This document shows, piece after piece, positions 1 through 6,128 of a stretch of 9,242 bases of DNA (positions are counted from its first letter, which is position 1; each line of letters begins with the position of its first letter). Origin of the DNA: Candidatus Gastranaerophilales bacterium. Lineage in GTDB: Bacteria; Cyanobacteriota; Vampirovibrionia; Gastranaerophilales; Gastranaerophilaceae. The notes beneath the pieces are model-generated. The model saw nothing but the letters and a program-made list of their open reading frames with translations. It did no database searches and was not told the origin of the DNA. The position numbers were made by a program, and so were the translations under genes. The stretch is taken from positions 1 to 9,242 of the forward strand of contig CANQAW010000057.1 in NCBI GenBank assembly GCA_947589525.1. The letters run 5' to 3'.

Positions 1-112
1 TAATATTTGGTTTATCATCAACAATGGATAATCTTTTTCCTGCCATACGATTAACAAGAGTAGATTTTCCGACATTCGGACGACCGATTACAGCTATTAC
101 TTTTTCCTTCAT
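1..112 (-). CDS. der: Ribosome-assembly GTPase Der (EngA), N-terminal fragment
   Basis: Only the first 37 codons are in the window; the gene runs off the left edge. The protein begins MKEKVIAVIGRPNVGKST, a textbook G1/P-loop (GRPNVGKS), followed by LVNRMAGKRLSIVDDKPNI, which matches the switch I approach of the first G domain of Der. Der has two tandem GTPase domains and acts in maturation of the 50S ribosomal subunit; the family knowledge supplies that role, since only part of the first domain is visible. Era and other TRAFAC GTPases have similar P-loops, but the GKRLSIVDD stretch right after the P-loop fits Der best. The gene lies 34 bp downstream of glgC on the same strand. No Shine-Dalgarno precedes the ATG (attttcct-ATG); instead a TATAAT ends six bases before it, so translation may be leaderless or coupled to glgC. 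Confidence 0.88.
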   Translation of the reverse strand, partial: MKEKVIAVIGRPNVGKSTLVNRMAGKRLSIVDDKPNI

Positions 113-118
113 AGGAAA

Positions 119-124
119 ATTATA
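119..124 (-). promoter_or_regulatory. Candidate -10 box immediately before der
   Basis: On the minus strand a perfect TATAAT ends six bases before the der ATG, in the 34-bp gap after glgC. A start of transcription six or seven bases downstream would fall at or beside the ATG, giving a leaderless message, and no ribosome binding site is seen. There is no good -35 at 16-18 bp, and TATAAT is common by chance in DNA this AT-rich, so this is only a candidate. Confidence 0.35.
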
Positions 125-146
125 ATATAAAAAAATATTTTTAAAA

Positions 147-1385
147 CTAATCCACTATTGCGCCTTTAGGAACAATGGTAATACCGCCCGCCGAAACATA
201 AAATCCGCGTTTTAAATCTTCTTCTTTGTTAAAACCGATTTCCGTATAAGGTGGGATTTCAACATTTTTATCTATTATTGCTTTATTAATTTGGCTGTGT
301 CTGCCAATGGTAACATTTTCCATTAAAATGGAGTCGCAAACGCTTGAGTAACTGTTAATTCTGACATTTGGAGATAATACACATCCTGAAATTACACCGC
401 CTGATATGATACACCCTTCGGAAACAAGGGAATTTTTGGCAACGCCTACTCTTTCTTCTTCATCCCAGATAAATTTTGCGGGAGGAAAGTTATAGTTATA
501 AGTTCTTAAAGGCCATTGGGAAGAATACAAATTAAGTTCCGGAGAATATGCAAGTAAATCCATATTTGCCTGCCAGTAACTGTCAACGTTTCCGACATCT
601 TTCCAATATCCTCTTTCCGTATCGGTTATTCCCGGAAATTCATTTGATGCAAAATTATATACAAAAACCTTTAAACCTTTATTCAAGTAATTCGGAATAA
701 TATTTTTTCCGAAATCATGAGAGGAGTTTGAATCTTGGGCATCTTTTTTCAGCTCTTCAACAAGCTTATCCGAGTTAAAAATATAATTTCCCATTGAAGC
801 AAGACATTTTGTAGGGTCACCGGGGATGTGCTTCGGGGTATGAGCCGGTTTTTCGATAAAACCCGTTAAACGCCAGTTGTCGTCAACTTCCATAATCCCG
901 TATTCGCCTGCAAGTTCAATCGGAATAACATTGGCGGAAATTGTTAAATCTGCTTGTTTTTGAACATGATAATCAAACATTTGAGAAACATCCATTTTAT
1001 AAATATGGTCGCCCCCAAAAACACAAACGTAAGAAAAATTATCATCCGTTATTTGATTAATATTTTGATAAACCGCATCCGCAGTACCTAAATACCAGTT
1101 TCCCTTTGTCCTCATCTGAGCCGGAACAAGGTCAATATACTGCTCAATTGCCGAAGATAAATTCCAGCCTCTTGAAATATGCTTGTTTAAAGAATCGGAT
1201 TTATACTGGGTTAATACTTTTATTTGGTGAAAACCCGAATTTACAAAATTGTTCAGTACAAAATCTATAATCCTGTATCTTCCTCCGAAAGGAACAGCGG
1301 GTTTAGCTCTGTCTTTCGTTAAAGGAAAAAGCCTTTTACCTTGTCCGCCCGCTAAAATCATTGCTAAAACTTTATTATGATACAT
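147..1385 (-). CDS. glgC: Glucose-1-phosphate adenylyltransferase (ADP-glucose pyrophosphorylase)
   Basis: The 412-residue product has the full usual length. It makes ADP-glucose from ATP and glucose-1-phosphate, the committed step of bacterial glycogen synthesis in the cytoplasm. Visible motifs, in order: nucleotide loop ILAGGQGKRL (10-19), DRAKPAVPFGGRYRIID (25-41), WYLGTADAV (97-105) with the substrate tyrosine, FGGDHIYKMD (123-132) holding the catalytic aspartate D126 (E. coli D142), FIEKP (176-180) with the glucose-1-phosphate lysine K179 (E. coli K195), and YWKDVGNVDSYWQANMDLL (260-278). Residues from about 310 form the C-terminal left-handed beta-helix used for allostery and tetramerisation. 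The ending RGFYVSAGGITIVPKG resembles proteobacterial-type rather than plant/cyanobacterial enzymes. E. coli K39, an activator-site lysine, aligns with D25. The ATG follows AGGTG by five bases. No glgA or glgB lies nearby, and der is downstream. Confidence 0.96.
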   Translation of the reverse strand: MYHNKVLAMILAGGQGKRLFPLTKDRAKPAVPFGGRYRIIDFVLNNFVNSGFHQIKVLTQYKSDSLNKHISRGWNLSSAIEQYIDLVPAQMRTKGNWYLGTADAVYQNINQITDDNFSYVCVFGGDHIYKMDVSQMFDYHVQKQADLTISANVIPIELAGEYGIMEVDDNWRLTGFIEKPAHTPKHIPGDPTKCLASMGNYIFNSDKLVEELKKDAQDSNSSHDFGKNIIPNYLNKGLKVFVYNFASNEFPGITDTERGYWKDVGNVDSYWQANMDLLAYSPELNLYSSQWPLRTYNYNFPPAKFIWDEEERVGVAKNSLVSEGCIISGGVISGCVLSPNVRINSYSSVCDSILMENVTIGRHSQINKAIIDKNVEIPPYTEIGFNKEEDLKRGFYVSAGGITIVPKGAIVD

Positions 1386-1409
1386 AAAAACACCTATTTC
1401 TATATTACC

Positions 1410-1438
1410 ATTTTATTTACAATCATAATTAAAATCAA
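1410..1438 (-). promoter_or_regulatory. Predicted sigma-70-type promoter of glgC
   Basis: On the minus strand TTGATT (1438-1433) and TAAAAT (1415-1410) are separated by exactly 17 bp, matching the consensus at 4/6 and 5/6 positions. Transcription would start near 1403, leaving a leader of about 17 bases that contains the AGGTG ribosome binding site of glgC. It sits in the 107-bp gap after the TPR gene, suggesting glgC is not wholly dependent on read-through. No convincing terminator for the TPR gene is seen in this gap. Confidence 0.5.
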
Positions 1439-1492
1439 TAATTCAAATATAGGTTTTAATTAACAATTCGGTAAACCGTTCGGATAATTTTA

Positions 1493-3160
1493 TTATCTTA
1501 TCATTTTTAATATTTTTTCGCTTCTTTTTAATTGGTTTTCATACATTCTGATTTGTTCTTTATTTCCGATTTCGCTTGCAATATCAAATGCCATCTTTTT
1601 ATATCTTATTTCGTTTTCATCAAGCTCAATCGCTTCTTTTGCATATAAAAGACCGCTTTCCAAATCATTTATTCCGCAATAACTTCTCGCCATCTGGCAG
1701 TAATATTTTGCTTTATCAGGTCTTAATTTAATGGCGTAGTAAAGAGAATTTTTAGCTTCGTCATACCTGTTTAAATCATTTAAAATTAAGCCTTTAAAGT
1801 AGTATGTTTCAGGGTTGTTTTTATCAAGTTTAAGGTATAAATTAACATTGTGCAAAGCTTCTTCGTAATTACTCAATCTGTAATAAATTCTGGCAAGCGA
1901 ATTATATATGCTAGGACAGTTTACGGTCCTTGCGCTTAATTTGTTAATCAGTTTAAGCGCTTCTTCGTAATTTCTGTCATCAATTAACAAGTCGATTTTT
2001 TCAAGGTTGTAATATATTGATTTGGGATAAATCGCCAGTGCTTTGTTATACATTTCTATTGCTTTTTTATAAAGCTTCAATTCTTTATATATAAGAGCTA
2101 AAGTATCAATCAAAATAAGATTATTTTTATCTTTTTTATAAAAGTTTTCAAGATTTGTTTTAGCACCCGCCAAATTTACGCTTCTTATATTAATAATTTG
2201 TTCTAAAATTCGGGCGCTGTTATACAATGCCGATTCTTTTTTTATTAAACTTAAATTAAGAAGCGCTTGAGAGGTCTTGTTGAGTTTGATTAAAAGCCAA
2301 GCATTTATAAAATATTTTTCATCCATATTCTTATTGTCGTTATGGATGTATGCGTAACTTATTGATTTCTTAATAGCGCTATACGCTTCCGAAATCCAAG
2401 AGATATCAATGTATGCTTTTGCAAGGTCAAAATAGATATCATGCTCATCATTATCAAACTTGATAGCTTTTGTAAAAAAATTAACCGCTTTTGAATAGTT
2501 TCCTTTTTCGGCTTCAACCAAACCCAGATAATAATTTCCGAGCGGGTTTTCGTCGTCTAAATTTAAGCAGTATTTAATAACTTTGGAATAATTTTTAGCT
2601 TCATATTCAATCTTTACAAGGTCAAGATTGGCTTGTTCGTTATATTCATCTATTTTAATAATACGTTCAAGAACTATTTTTCTTTTTTTATCGGAAATTG
2701 TAGATATTAAATATAATAAATCGGAATCAAGCTTTATTTCTTCACTTAAAGAATTAAAAACTTCAAGCGCCTCTTGATTTTTGTTCATTTTAATCAATGC
2801 CTTGATATATTTACAATACGAAAAAGCAGACCTGTCAATTTCGCACAGTTTTTGAGAAATTTCGAATGCTTTTTGTATTTCTCCTATATTAAAGTAAATA
2901 TCATAGCAATTTATAAGCGAAAAAACATGCTCGGGGTTTATCGACAAAGCGTTTTGAAATTCTTCAAATGCGCTGTCCGTATCATTTAAAAGTAAATGAA
3001 GCTGACCTAAAAACGAATGTATTTCAACATCGTCATTTACGTCTTCCTCACATTTTAAAGCCTTATGGAGAATGTCAATCGCTTCTTTATATTTTTTTAA
3101 AGTTTTATATTCAAAAGCTTTTTTTACAAGCTCAATTTTATTTTTTTTCTTATCATTCAT
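1493..3160 (-). CDS. Tetratricopeptide-repeat (TPR) protein of unknown specific role
   Basis: The 555-residue protein is made almost entirely of helical TPR units. Clear units with the W/Y-G/A-Y-A-P spacing include residues about 12-37, 47-76 (ending SINPEH), 207-237, 349-379 (ending AIYPKS), 417-446, 451-480 (ending IKLRPDK) and 486-515. No signal peptide, membrane segment or catalytic domain is visible, so it is probably a cytoplasmic scaffold or protein-binding platform. It is very rich in Lys, Asn and Ile, in keeping with the AT-rich genome. It is transcribed away from the flagellar block across a 158-bp divergent region, which could mean a link to flagellar assembly, but nothing in the protein shows one. 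The start ATG lacks a Shine-Dalgarno sequence and lies seven bases after a TATAAT. The partner or pathway cannot be read from the sequence. Confidence 0.85.
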   Translation of the reverse strand: MNDKKKNKIELVKKAFEYKTLKKYKEAIDILHKALKCEEDVNDDVEIHSFLGQLHLLLNDTDSAFEEFQNALSINPEHVFSLINCYDIYFNIGEIQKAFEISQKLCEIDRSAFSYCKYIKALIKMNKNQEALEVFNSLSEEIKLDSDLLYLISTISDKKRKIVLERIIKIDEYNEQANLDLVKIEYEAKNYSKVIKYCLNLDDENPLGNYYLGLVEAEKGNYSKAVNFFTKAIKFDNDEHDIYFDLAKAYIDISWISEAYSAIKKSISYAYIHNDNKNMDEKYFINAWLLIKLNKTSQALLNLSLIKKESALYNSARILEQIINIRSVNLAGAKTNLENFYKKDKNNLILIDTLALIYKELKLYKKAIEMYNKALAIYPKSIYYNLEKIDLLIDDRNYEEALKLINKLSARTVNCPSIYNSLARIYYRLSNYEEALHNVNLYLKLDKNNPETYYFKGLILNDLNRYDEAKNSLYYAIKLRPDKAKYYCQMARSYCGINDLESGLLYAKEAIELDENEIRYKKMAFDIASEIGNKEQIRMYENQLKRSEKILKMIR

Positions 3161-3167
3161 AGAAGAT

Positions 3168-3196
3168 ATTATATTTTATTTTTCAACTTAATTCAA
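3168..3196 (-). promoter_or_regulatory. Predicted promoter of the TPR gene, probably leaderless
   Basis: On the minus strand TTGAAT (3196-3191) and a perfect TATAAT (3173-3168) are separated by exactly 17 bp. Seven bases (atcttct) then lead to the ATG at 3160. With the usual start distance, transcription would begin at 3161 or at the A of the ATG, so the message would have no leader. The absence of any Shine-Dalgarno sequence agrees. The -35 lies inside the inverted repeat at 3184-3208. Confidence 0.6.
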
Positions 3197-3208
3197 TAAA
3201 TTAAGTTG
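3184..3208. repeat. Perfect 10-bp inverted repeat in the divergent TPR/flagellar region (candidate operator)
   Basis: The arms caacttaatt (3184-3193) and aattaagttg (3199-3208) are exact reverse complements around a five-base spacer. The repeat covers the predicted -35 of the TPR gene and abuts a TTGACT (3206-3211) reading towards the flagellar block. It is followed on the plus strand by AC and six Ts, so it could look like a terminator, but no rightward gene ends here. A dimeric regulator binding site is the simplest reading. The AT-rich arms weaken the case somewhat. Confidence 0.55.
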
Positions 3209-3240
3209 ACTTTTTTAAAAAAGACATTAAAGCTAATCCA

Positions 3241-3269
3241 TATACAGTATTTTTTGAATTTTTTATAAA
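3241..3269 (+). promoter_or_regulatory. Weak candidate promoter of the flagellar rod operon
   Basis: TATACA (3241-3246) and TATAAA (3264-3269) are spaced 17 bp apart, matching the -35 and -10 consensus at 4/6 and 5/6. Transcription would start near 3276, about 43 bases before the first flagellar ATG. The whole 158-bp region is so AT-rich that chance matches are expected. I see neither a sigma-28 box (TAAA with GCCGATAA) nor a sigma-54 GG/GC pair, so the control of this operon remains open. Confidence 0.25.
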
Positions 3270-3318
3270 TTTTAAAAACAAAAAGTCGTTAATTACAAAA
3301 AAGGAGTTTTATCCGAAA

Positions 3319-4017
3319 ATGAAATTAACAGCAGGAATAAATTTCGACGGTCACGGAATTGTCCAATCCATTAATGCAATGCAGATGGATATGGATATTA
3401 TGGGAATTTTTGGAGAAAATGTTATAGGTTTCGATAAAGCCGGCTATCAAAAAAAAGAGGCGGTTATATCATCTTTCGCTCAATATATAGGCCCTGACGC
3501 ATTGTCATACAGTACTGACGAGCAGGTGGGACGTCTTTTTATGTCAAAAAATCCTTTGGATTTTGCACTTAATGAAAAAGGATATTTTCAGGTTTTAAAT
3601 CAAAACGGAAGCATAGAACTGACTCGTGACGGAAGATTTAAACTGGACAAAGACGGCAACTTATTAACTCAGCAAAATCAAAAAGTTTTATCCAACACGG
3701 GCGCACCTGTTGTATTTTCAATTATACCCAAAAATTTGGAAGATATAAAAGTAGGACTGGATGGTAAAATCGGAGTTTTAGACCCCGATAAAAGAGGTTA
3801 TGTCCCCGTGGGAACTATAGGGGTAGTTACAAAAGAAGGGGCAATAGTTCCGACGAATTGTGTTCGTCAAGGATTTGTTGAAAGTTCTAACGTTTCTTTA
3901 GACAAAGAATATATTGAAATGGCAAATTATAAAAACAGCTTTGATGCTAATTTAAATATGTTTAAACTTCAAAATTCAAAGCTGTCCAATGCAATTTCAA
4001 GGCTGTCTCAACCATAG
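3319..4017 (+). CDS. Flagellar rod protein of the FlgF/FlgG family (divergent N-terminus)
   Basis: The 232-residue product belongs to the flagellar hook-basal body family, whose members polymerise into the axial rod after export by the flagellar type III apparatus. Family marks are MSKNPLDFAL (75-84), ELTRDGRFKLDKDGNLLT (100-117), which matches the TRDGxFxxDxxGxLVT core of FlgF/FlgG, and a C-terminal coiled segment beginning FVESSNVSLDKEYIEM (186-201). The N-terminal rod signature, normally like NNIANVNTTGYK, is here the poorly matching FGENVIGFDKAGYQKK (31-46). The central part is also shorter than in FlgG, lacking the NPxGL segment. AGGAG lies 12 bases before the ATG, a long spacing. It is the first of four co-directional rod genes. 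FlgF is the likelier role by gene order, but FlgF and FlgG cannot be separated by eye. Confidence 0.85.
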   Translation: MKLTAGINFDGHGIVQSINAMQMDMDIMGIFGENVIGFDKAGYQKKEAVISSFAQYIGPDALSYSTDEQVGRLFMSKNPLDFALNEKGYFQVLNQNGSIELTRDGRFKLDKDGNLLTQQNQKVLSNTGAPVVFSIIPKNLEDIKVGLDGKIGVLDPDKRGYVPVGTIGVVTKEGAIVPTNCVRQGFVESSNVSLDKEYIEMANYKNSFDANLNMFKLQNSKLSNAISRLSQP

Positions 4018-4032
4018 TAAAAGGATAAATTT

Positions 4033-4749
4033 ATGGCTTTTAATTTACAGGGAATTATAAGGAAATCTTCTACAAACATTACGAACGAATTTAATCGTCT
4101 GGCATACGCTTCTCAAAATATTGCGAATATGAACACAAACGGTTATAAAGCCGTTCGTTTTGAAGAAATAATAGATGCGGACGGAACTGTCCACGGAGTT
4201 GAAAGAACCGATTTTTCGCAAGGTGAATACTATATAACAAAAAATCCTCTGGACGTTGCAATTCAAGGCGCAGGCTTCATTCCCGTTACAACCGTTACGG
4301 GCGAAATAAGATACACAAGAGACGGCTCTTTTATGACGGATAAAGACGGCTATTTAATAACGAAAAACGGGGATTTGGTAGGCTCGGGAATTAAAATTGA
4401 TGCAAGCGCCGAAAAAACGGAAATAAGGAGCAACGGCGACGTATACAGTTATAAAACATTGGGAGATAAAGGTGAATACGTCGGAACAATTCCGGTTGTA
4501 CAATTCCAAAATCCTGAAGGACTTATTAACACGGGGGGCAACAATTTTTCCGCAAGCGAAAAAGCAGGAGAAATGAAGCTTGTTGAAAATCACGACTGTA
4601 TCAAACAATACGGAATTGAAAAAACAAATTTTGACTTAACAAACGAAATTTATATGATTTCAAGGATTAACGCTTCAATTTTGGCAAGTTCAAAACTGAT
4701 GAGCGCAGTCAATAAAATGTATCAAAGTGCAATGAGTATAAATCAATAG
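4033..4749 (+). CDS. Flagellar rod protein of the FlgF/FlgG family (canonical N-terminus)
   Basis: The 238-residue product is a second rod protein of the same family. It carries the classic basal-body rod signature SQNIANMNTNGYKAVRFEE (27-45). After this come ITKNPLDVAIQGAGFIPV (68-85), RYTRDGSFMTDKDGYLIT (93-110), the central segment FQNPEGLINTGGNNFSAS (158-175) that matches FlgG/FlgF, and a C-terminal helix after GIEKTNFDLTNEI (194-206). It follows the first gene by 15 bp, with AAGGA seven bases before the ATG. Retaining the signature and the NPEGL segment makes it the better candidate for FlgG, the distal rod, with its neighbour as FlgF. This assignment is an inference from order and motif content. 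A single cysteine, C189, is present. Confidence 0.9.
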   Translation: MAFNLQGIIRKSSTNITNEFNRLAYASQNIANMNTNGYKAVRFEEIIDADGTVHGVERTDFSQGEYYITKNPLDVAIQGAGFIPVTTVTGEIRYTRDGSFMTDKDGYLITKNGDLVGSGIKIDASAEKTEIRSNGDVYSYKTLGDKGEYVGTIPVVQFQNPEGLINTGGNNFSASEKAGEMKLVENHDCIKQYGIEKTNFDLTNEIYMISRINASILASSKLMSAVNKMYQSAMSINQ

Positions 4750-4758
4750 GATTAAAAA

Positions 4759-5118
4759 ATGGGATTAATACCGATTAATTTAATAAACAACCAGCAAAAA
4801 ATGCTTGATTTAATATCCGCCCGTCAGGAAGCATTAGGCGATAATATAGTTAACACGCATACGGTAGGATATAAAAGAAAAGATGTCGATTTTTCGCAAT
4901 ATTTAAACTCCGGTACTGCTTCCAACCTTGAAGCAAAAGTATGCGAAAAATACGGCTGTGCACCTATTTCATCAACATCGGGCGGTGAAAATCTGACAAC
5001 GGAAGATGAACTTGCACTAATGCAGCAAAATTATCTTTTGTATAATGTTGCCGTACGACAGTTATCAAGCACAATTACGGAAATTAAAAGTGCGCTTAAC
5101 ATTTCCGCAAACGGATAA
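4759..5118 (+). CDS. flgB: Flagellar basal-body rod protein FlgB
   Basis: The 119-residue product is slightly short for FlgB, which is usually about 130-140 residues. FlgB is one of the proximal rod proteins that polymerise in the periplasm above the MS ring. The N-terminal half has the rod signature in the form ARQEALGDNIVNTHTVGYKR (21-40) followed by KDVDFSQYL. The C-terminal half, TEDELALMQQNYLLYNVAVR (81-100), matches the helical end of FlgB (ExxxLxxNxLxYxxAVxxLS). Between them lies a short variable stretch with two cysteines, CEKYGC (62-67), unusual for an exported axial protein. The Shine-Dalgarno AGGA overlaps the stop codon of the preceding gene, with a 9-bp gap, which suggests translational coupling. 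Confidence 0.93.
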   Translation: MGLIPINLINNQQKMLDLISARQEALGDNIVNTHTVGYKRKDVDFSQYLNSGTASNLEAKVCEKYGCAPISSTSGGENLTTEDELALMQQNYLLYNVAVRQLSSTITEIKSALNISANG

Positions 5119-5128
5119 GGAGTAAATT

Positions 5129-5563
5129 ATGGGTTTAATGAATGCTTTTAATATAGGTTTAGAAGGTTTATCCGTTCATTCAAAACGCATTGAAATTGCG
5201 GCAAAAAACGTTGCCAATCTTGATACACCGAATTATACAAGAAAAATCCCGATAATTTCATCAAACCAAGACCAAAGCTTCGCAACGGTTTTATCTTCTA
5301 TGGGTACTGGAGCTTTAGCATCCGCAACGGGGCTTGGAGGGGTTAATTTTGACGGAATTATAGAAGACCCGACTCCGGGAGAAAAGGTCTATAAACCGGG
5401 GCATCCCGATGCCGATGAAAACGGATATATAAGAACTTCCAACACAAATGCCATGATTGAAATGGCGGATGCTACGCTGGCTCAAAGAGCTTATGAAGCA
5501 TCTTTAGGTGTTATTTCAATTTCAAAAGCAATGGCAAGCGCCTCTTTAGAAATTGGAAAATAA
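5129..5563 (+). CDS. flgC: Flagellar basal-body rod protein FlgC
   Basis: The 144-residue product has the normal FlgC length and forms part of the proximal rod with FlgB. Evidence is the N-terminal rod signature AAKNVANLDTPNYTRK (24-39), the FlgC hallmark VYKPGHPDADENGY (87-100), and the C-terminal helix containing EMADATLAQRAYEA (111-124). It has no cysteines. The gene follows flgB after 10 bp with an AAGGAG placed six bases before the ATG, the strongest ribosome binding site of the block. In many genomes fliE comes next; here the block ends and the last 18 bp overlap the 3' end of queH on the other strand. No terminator is visible after flgC, so transcripts may run into queH antisense sequence. 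Confidence 0.95.
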   Translation: MGLMNAFNIGLEGLSVHSKRIEIAAKNVANLDTPNYTRKIPIISSNQDQSFATVLSSMGTGALASATGLGGVNFDGIIEDPTPGEKVYKPGHPDADENGYIRTSNTNAMIEMADATLAQRAYEASLGVISISKAMASASLEIGK

Positions 5564-6127
5564 TTTAAAAGTTAATGTATTTTTATTAAACTGATTTCTG
5601 ATTGAAAACTCACAACCGCAGTACGTTTGAAAATACATATTGTTTTCTTTTGCAATTTGTCTTGAAATTTTAAATCCGTCCTGTTTTTTAAAATCATATT
5701 TTAAAAATTCAACTCCTGTTTGTTGTGCAATCATATCTCCTATTTCAAAGATTTTTTTTGAATTTTTGTGAGGGCTTACGCTCAGAGTTGTTGTAAAAGA
5801 ATTTATATTTAATTCGCGCGCTTTTTGAGCTGTTTTTAGAAGCCTTAAATAAAAACATTTATCGCACCTTAAACCTTTTTCAGGCTCTTTTTCAAGACCG
5901 TTTACCGCGCTATAATAATTTTCAGTATCATAATCCCCTTCAAGATATTCGACACCCAGCTTTTTGCAATATTTTTCAAGTTCAATTCGCCTGATATCAT
6001 ATTCTTTAAGAGGATAAATATTGGGATTATAAAAAAATACTACCGCTTGCCTGTTATCCTGTTTTAATTTTAAAAGCGGGTAACTTGCACAAGGTGCGCA
6101 ACAAGCATGCAGTAGTATTTTTTCCAT
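5546..6127 (-). CDS. queH: Epoxyqueuosine reductase QueH
   Basis: The 193-residue cytoplasmic enzyme would reduce epoxyqueuosine to queuosine, the last step in making this wobble-base modification of tRNAs with GUN anticodons. It is the non-orthologous alternative to QueG. The family (formerly DUF208) is recognised by its cysteine pattern: LLHACCAPCASY (5-16) with the adjacent pair C9-C10, RCDKCFYLRL (87-96) with C88 and C91, and FQTYCGCEFS (166-175) with C170 and C172. In the family the C9-C10 and C88/C91 positions serve iron-sulfur or metal binding, and the late CxC pair is thought redox-active; these roles are by analogy. The start lies one base after the stop of the VKOR-DsbA gene, with no clear Shine-Dalgarno, so translation is probably coupled. 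No other queuosine gene is in the window. Confidence 0.93.
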   Translation of the reverse strand: MEKILLHACCAPCASYPLLKLKQDNRQAVVFFYNPNIYPLKEYDIRRIELEKYCKKLGVEYLEGDYDTENYYSAVNGLEKEPEKGLRCDKCFYLRLLKTAQKARELNINSFTTTLSVSPHKNSKKIFEIGDMIAQQTGVEFLKYDFKKQDGFKISRQIAKENNMYFQTYCGCEFSIRNQFNKNTLTFKLFSNF

Positions 6128-6128
6128 T

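Noticed and set aside
1469..1483. Small palindromes cggtaaaccg and ccgttcgg after the TPR gene, considered as a terminator
   Set aside because: The stems are three or four pairs with two-base loops and no T-run follows on the minus strand.
2774..3162. Plus-strand open frames of 64 and 71 codons inside the TPR gene
   Set aside because: They are antisense to a strong coding frame, have no recognisable motif, and reflect the low stop density opposite a Lys/Asn/Ile-rich protein.
3184..3216. Inverted repeat followed by six Ts, considered as an intrinsic terminator on the plus strand
   Set aside because: No rightward gene ends before it; both flanking genes start here and diverge, so an operator is more sensible.
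3209..3318. Sigma-28 or sigma-54 flagellar promoter before the rod genes
   Set aside because: Neither a TAAA/GCCGATAA pair nor a GG/GC pair at the right spacing is present.
4045..4608. Minus-strand open frames inside the second FlgF/G gene
   Set aside because: They lie opposite a well-supported rod protein with a full family signature and show no protein-like pattern.
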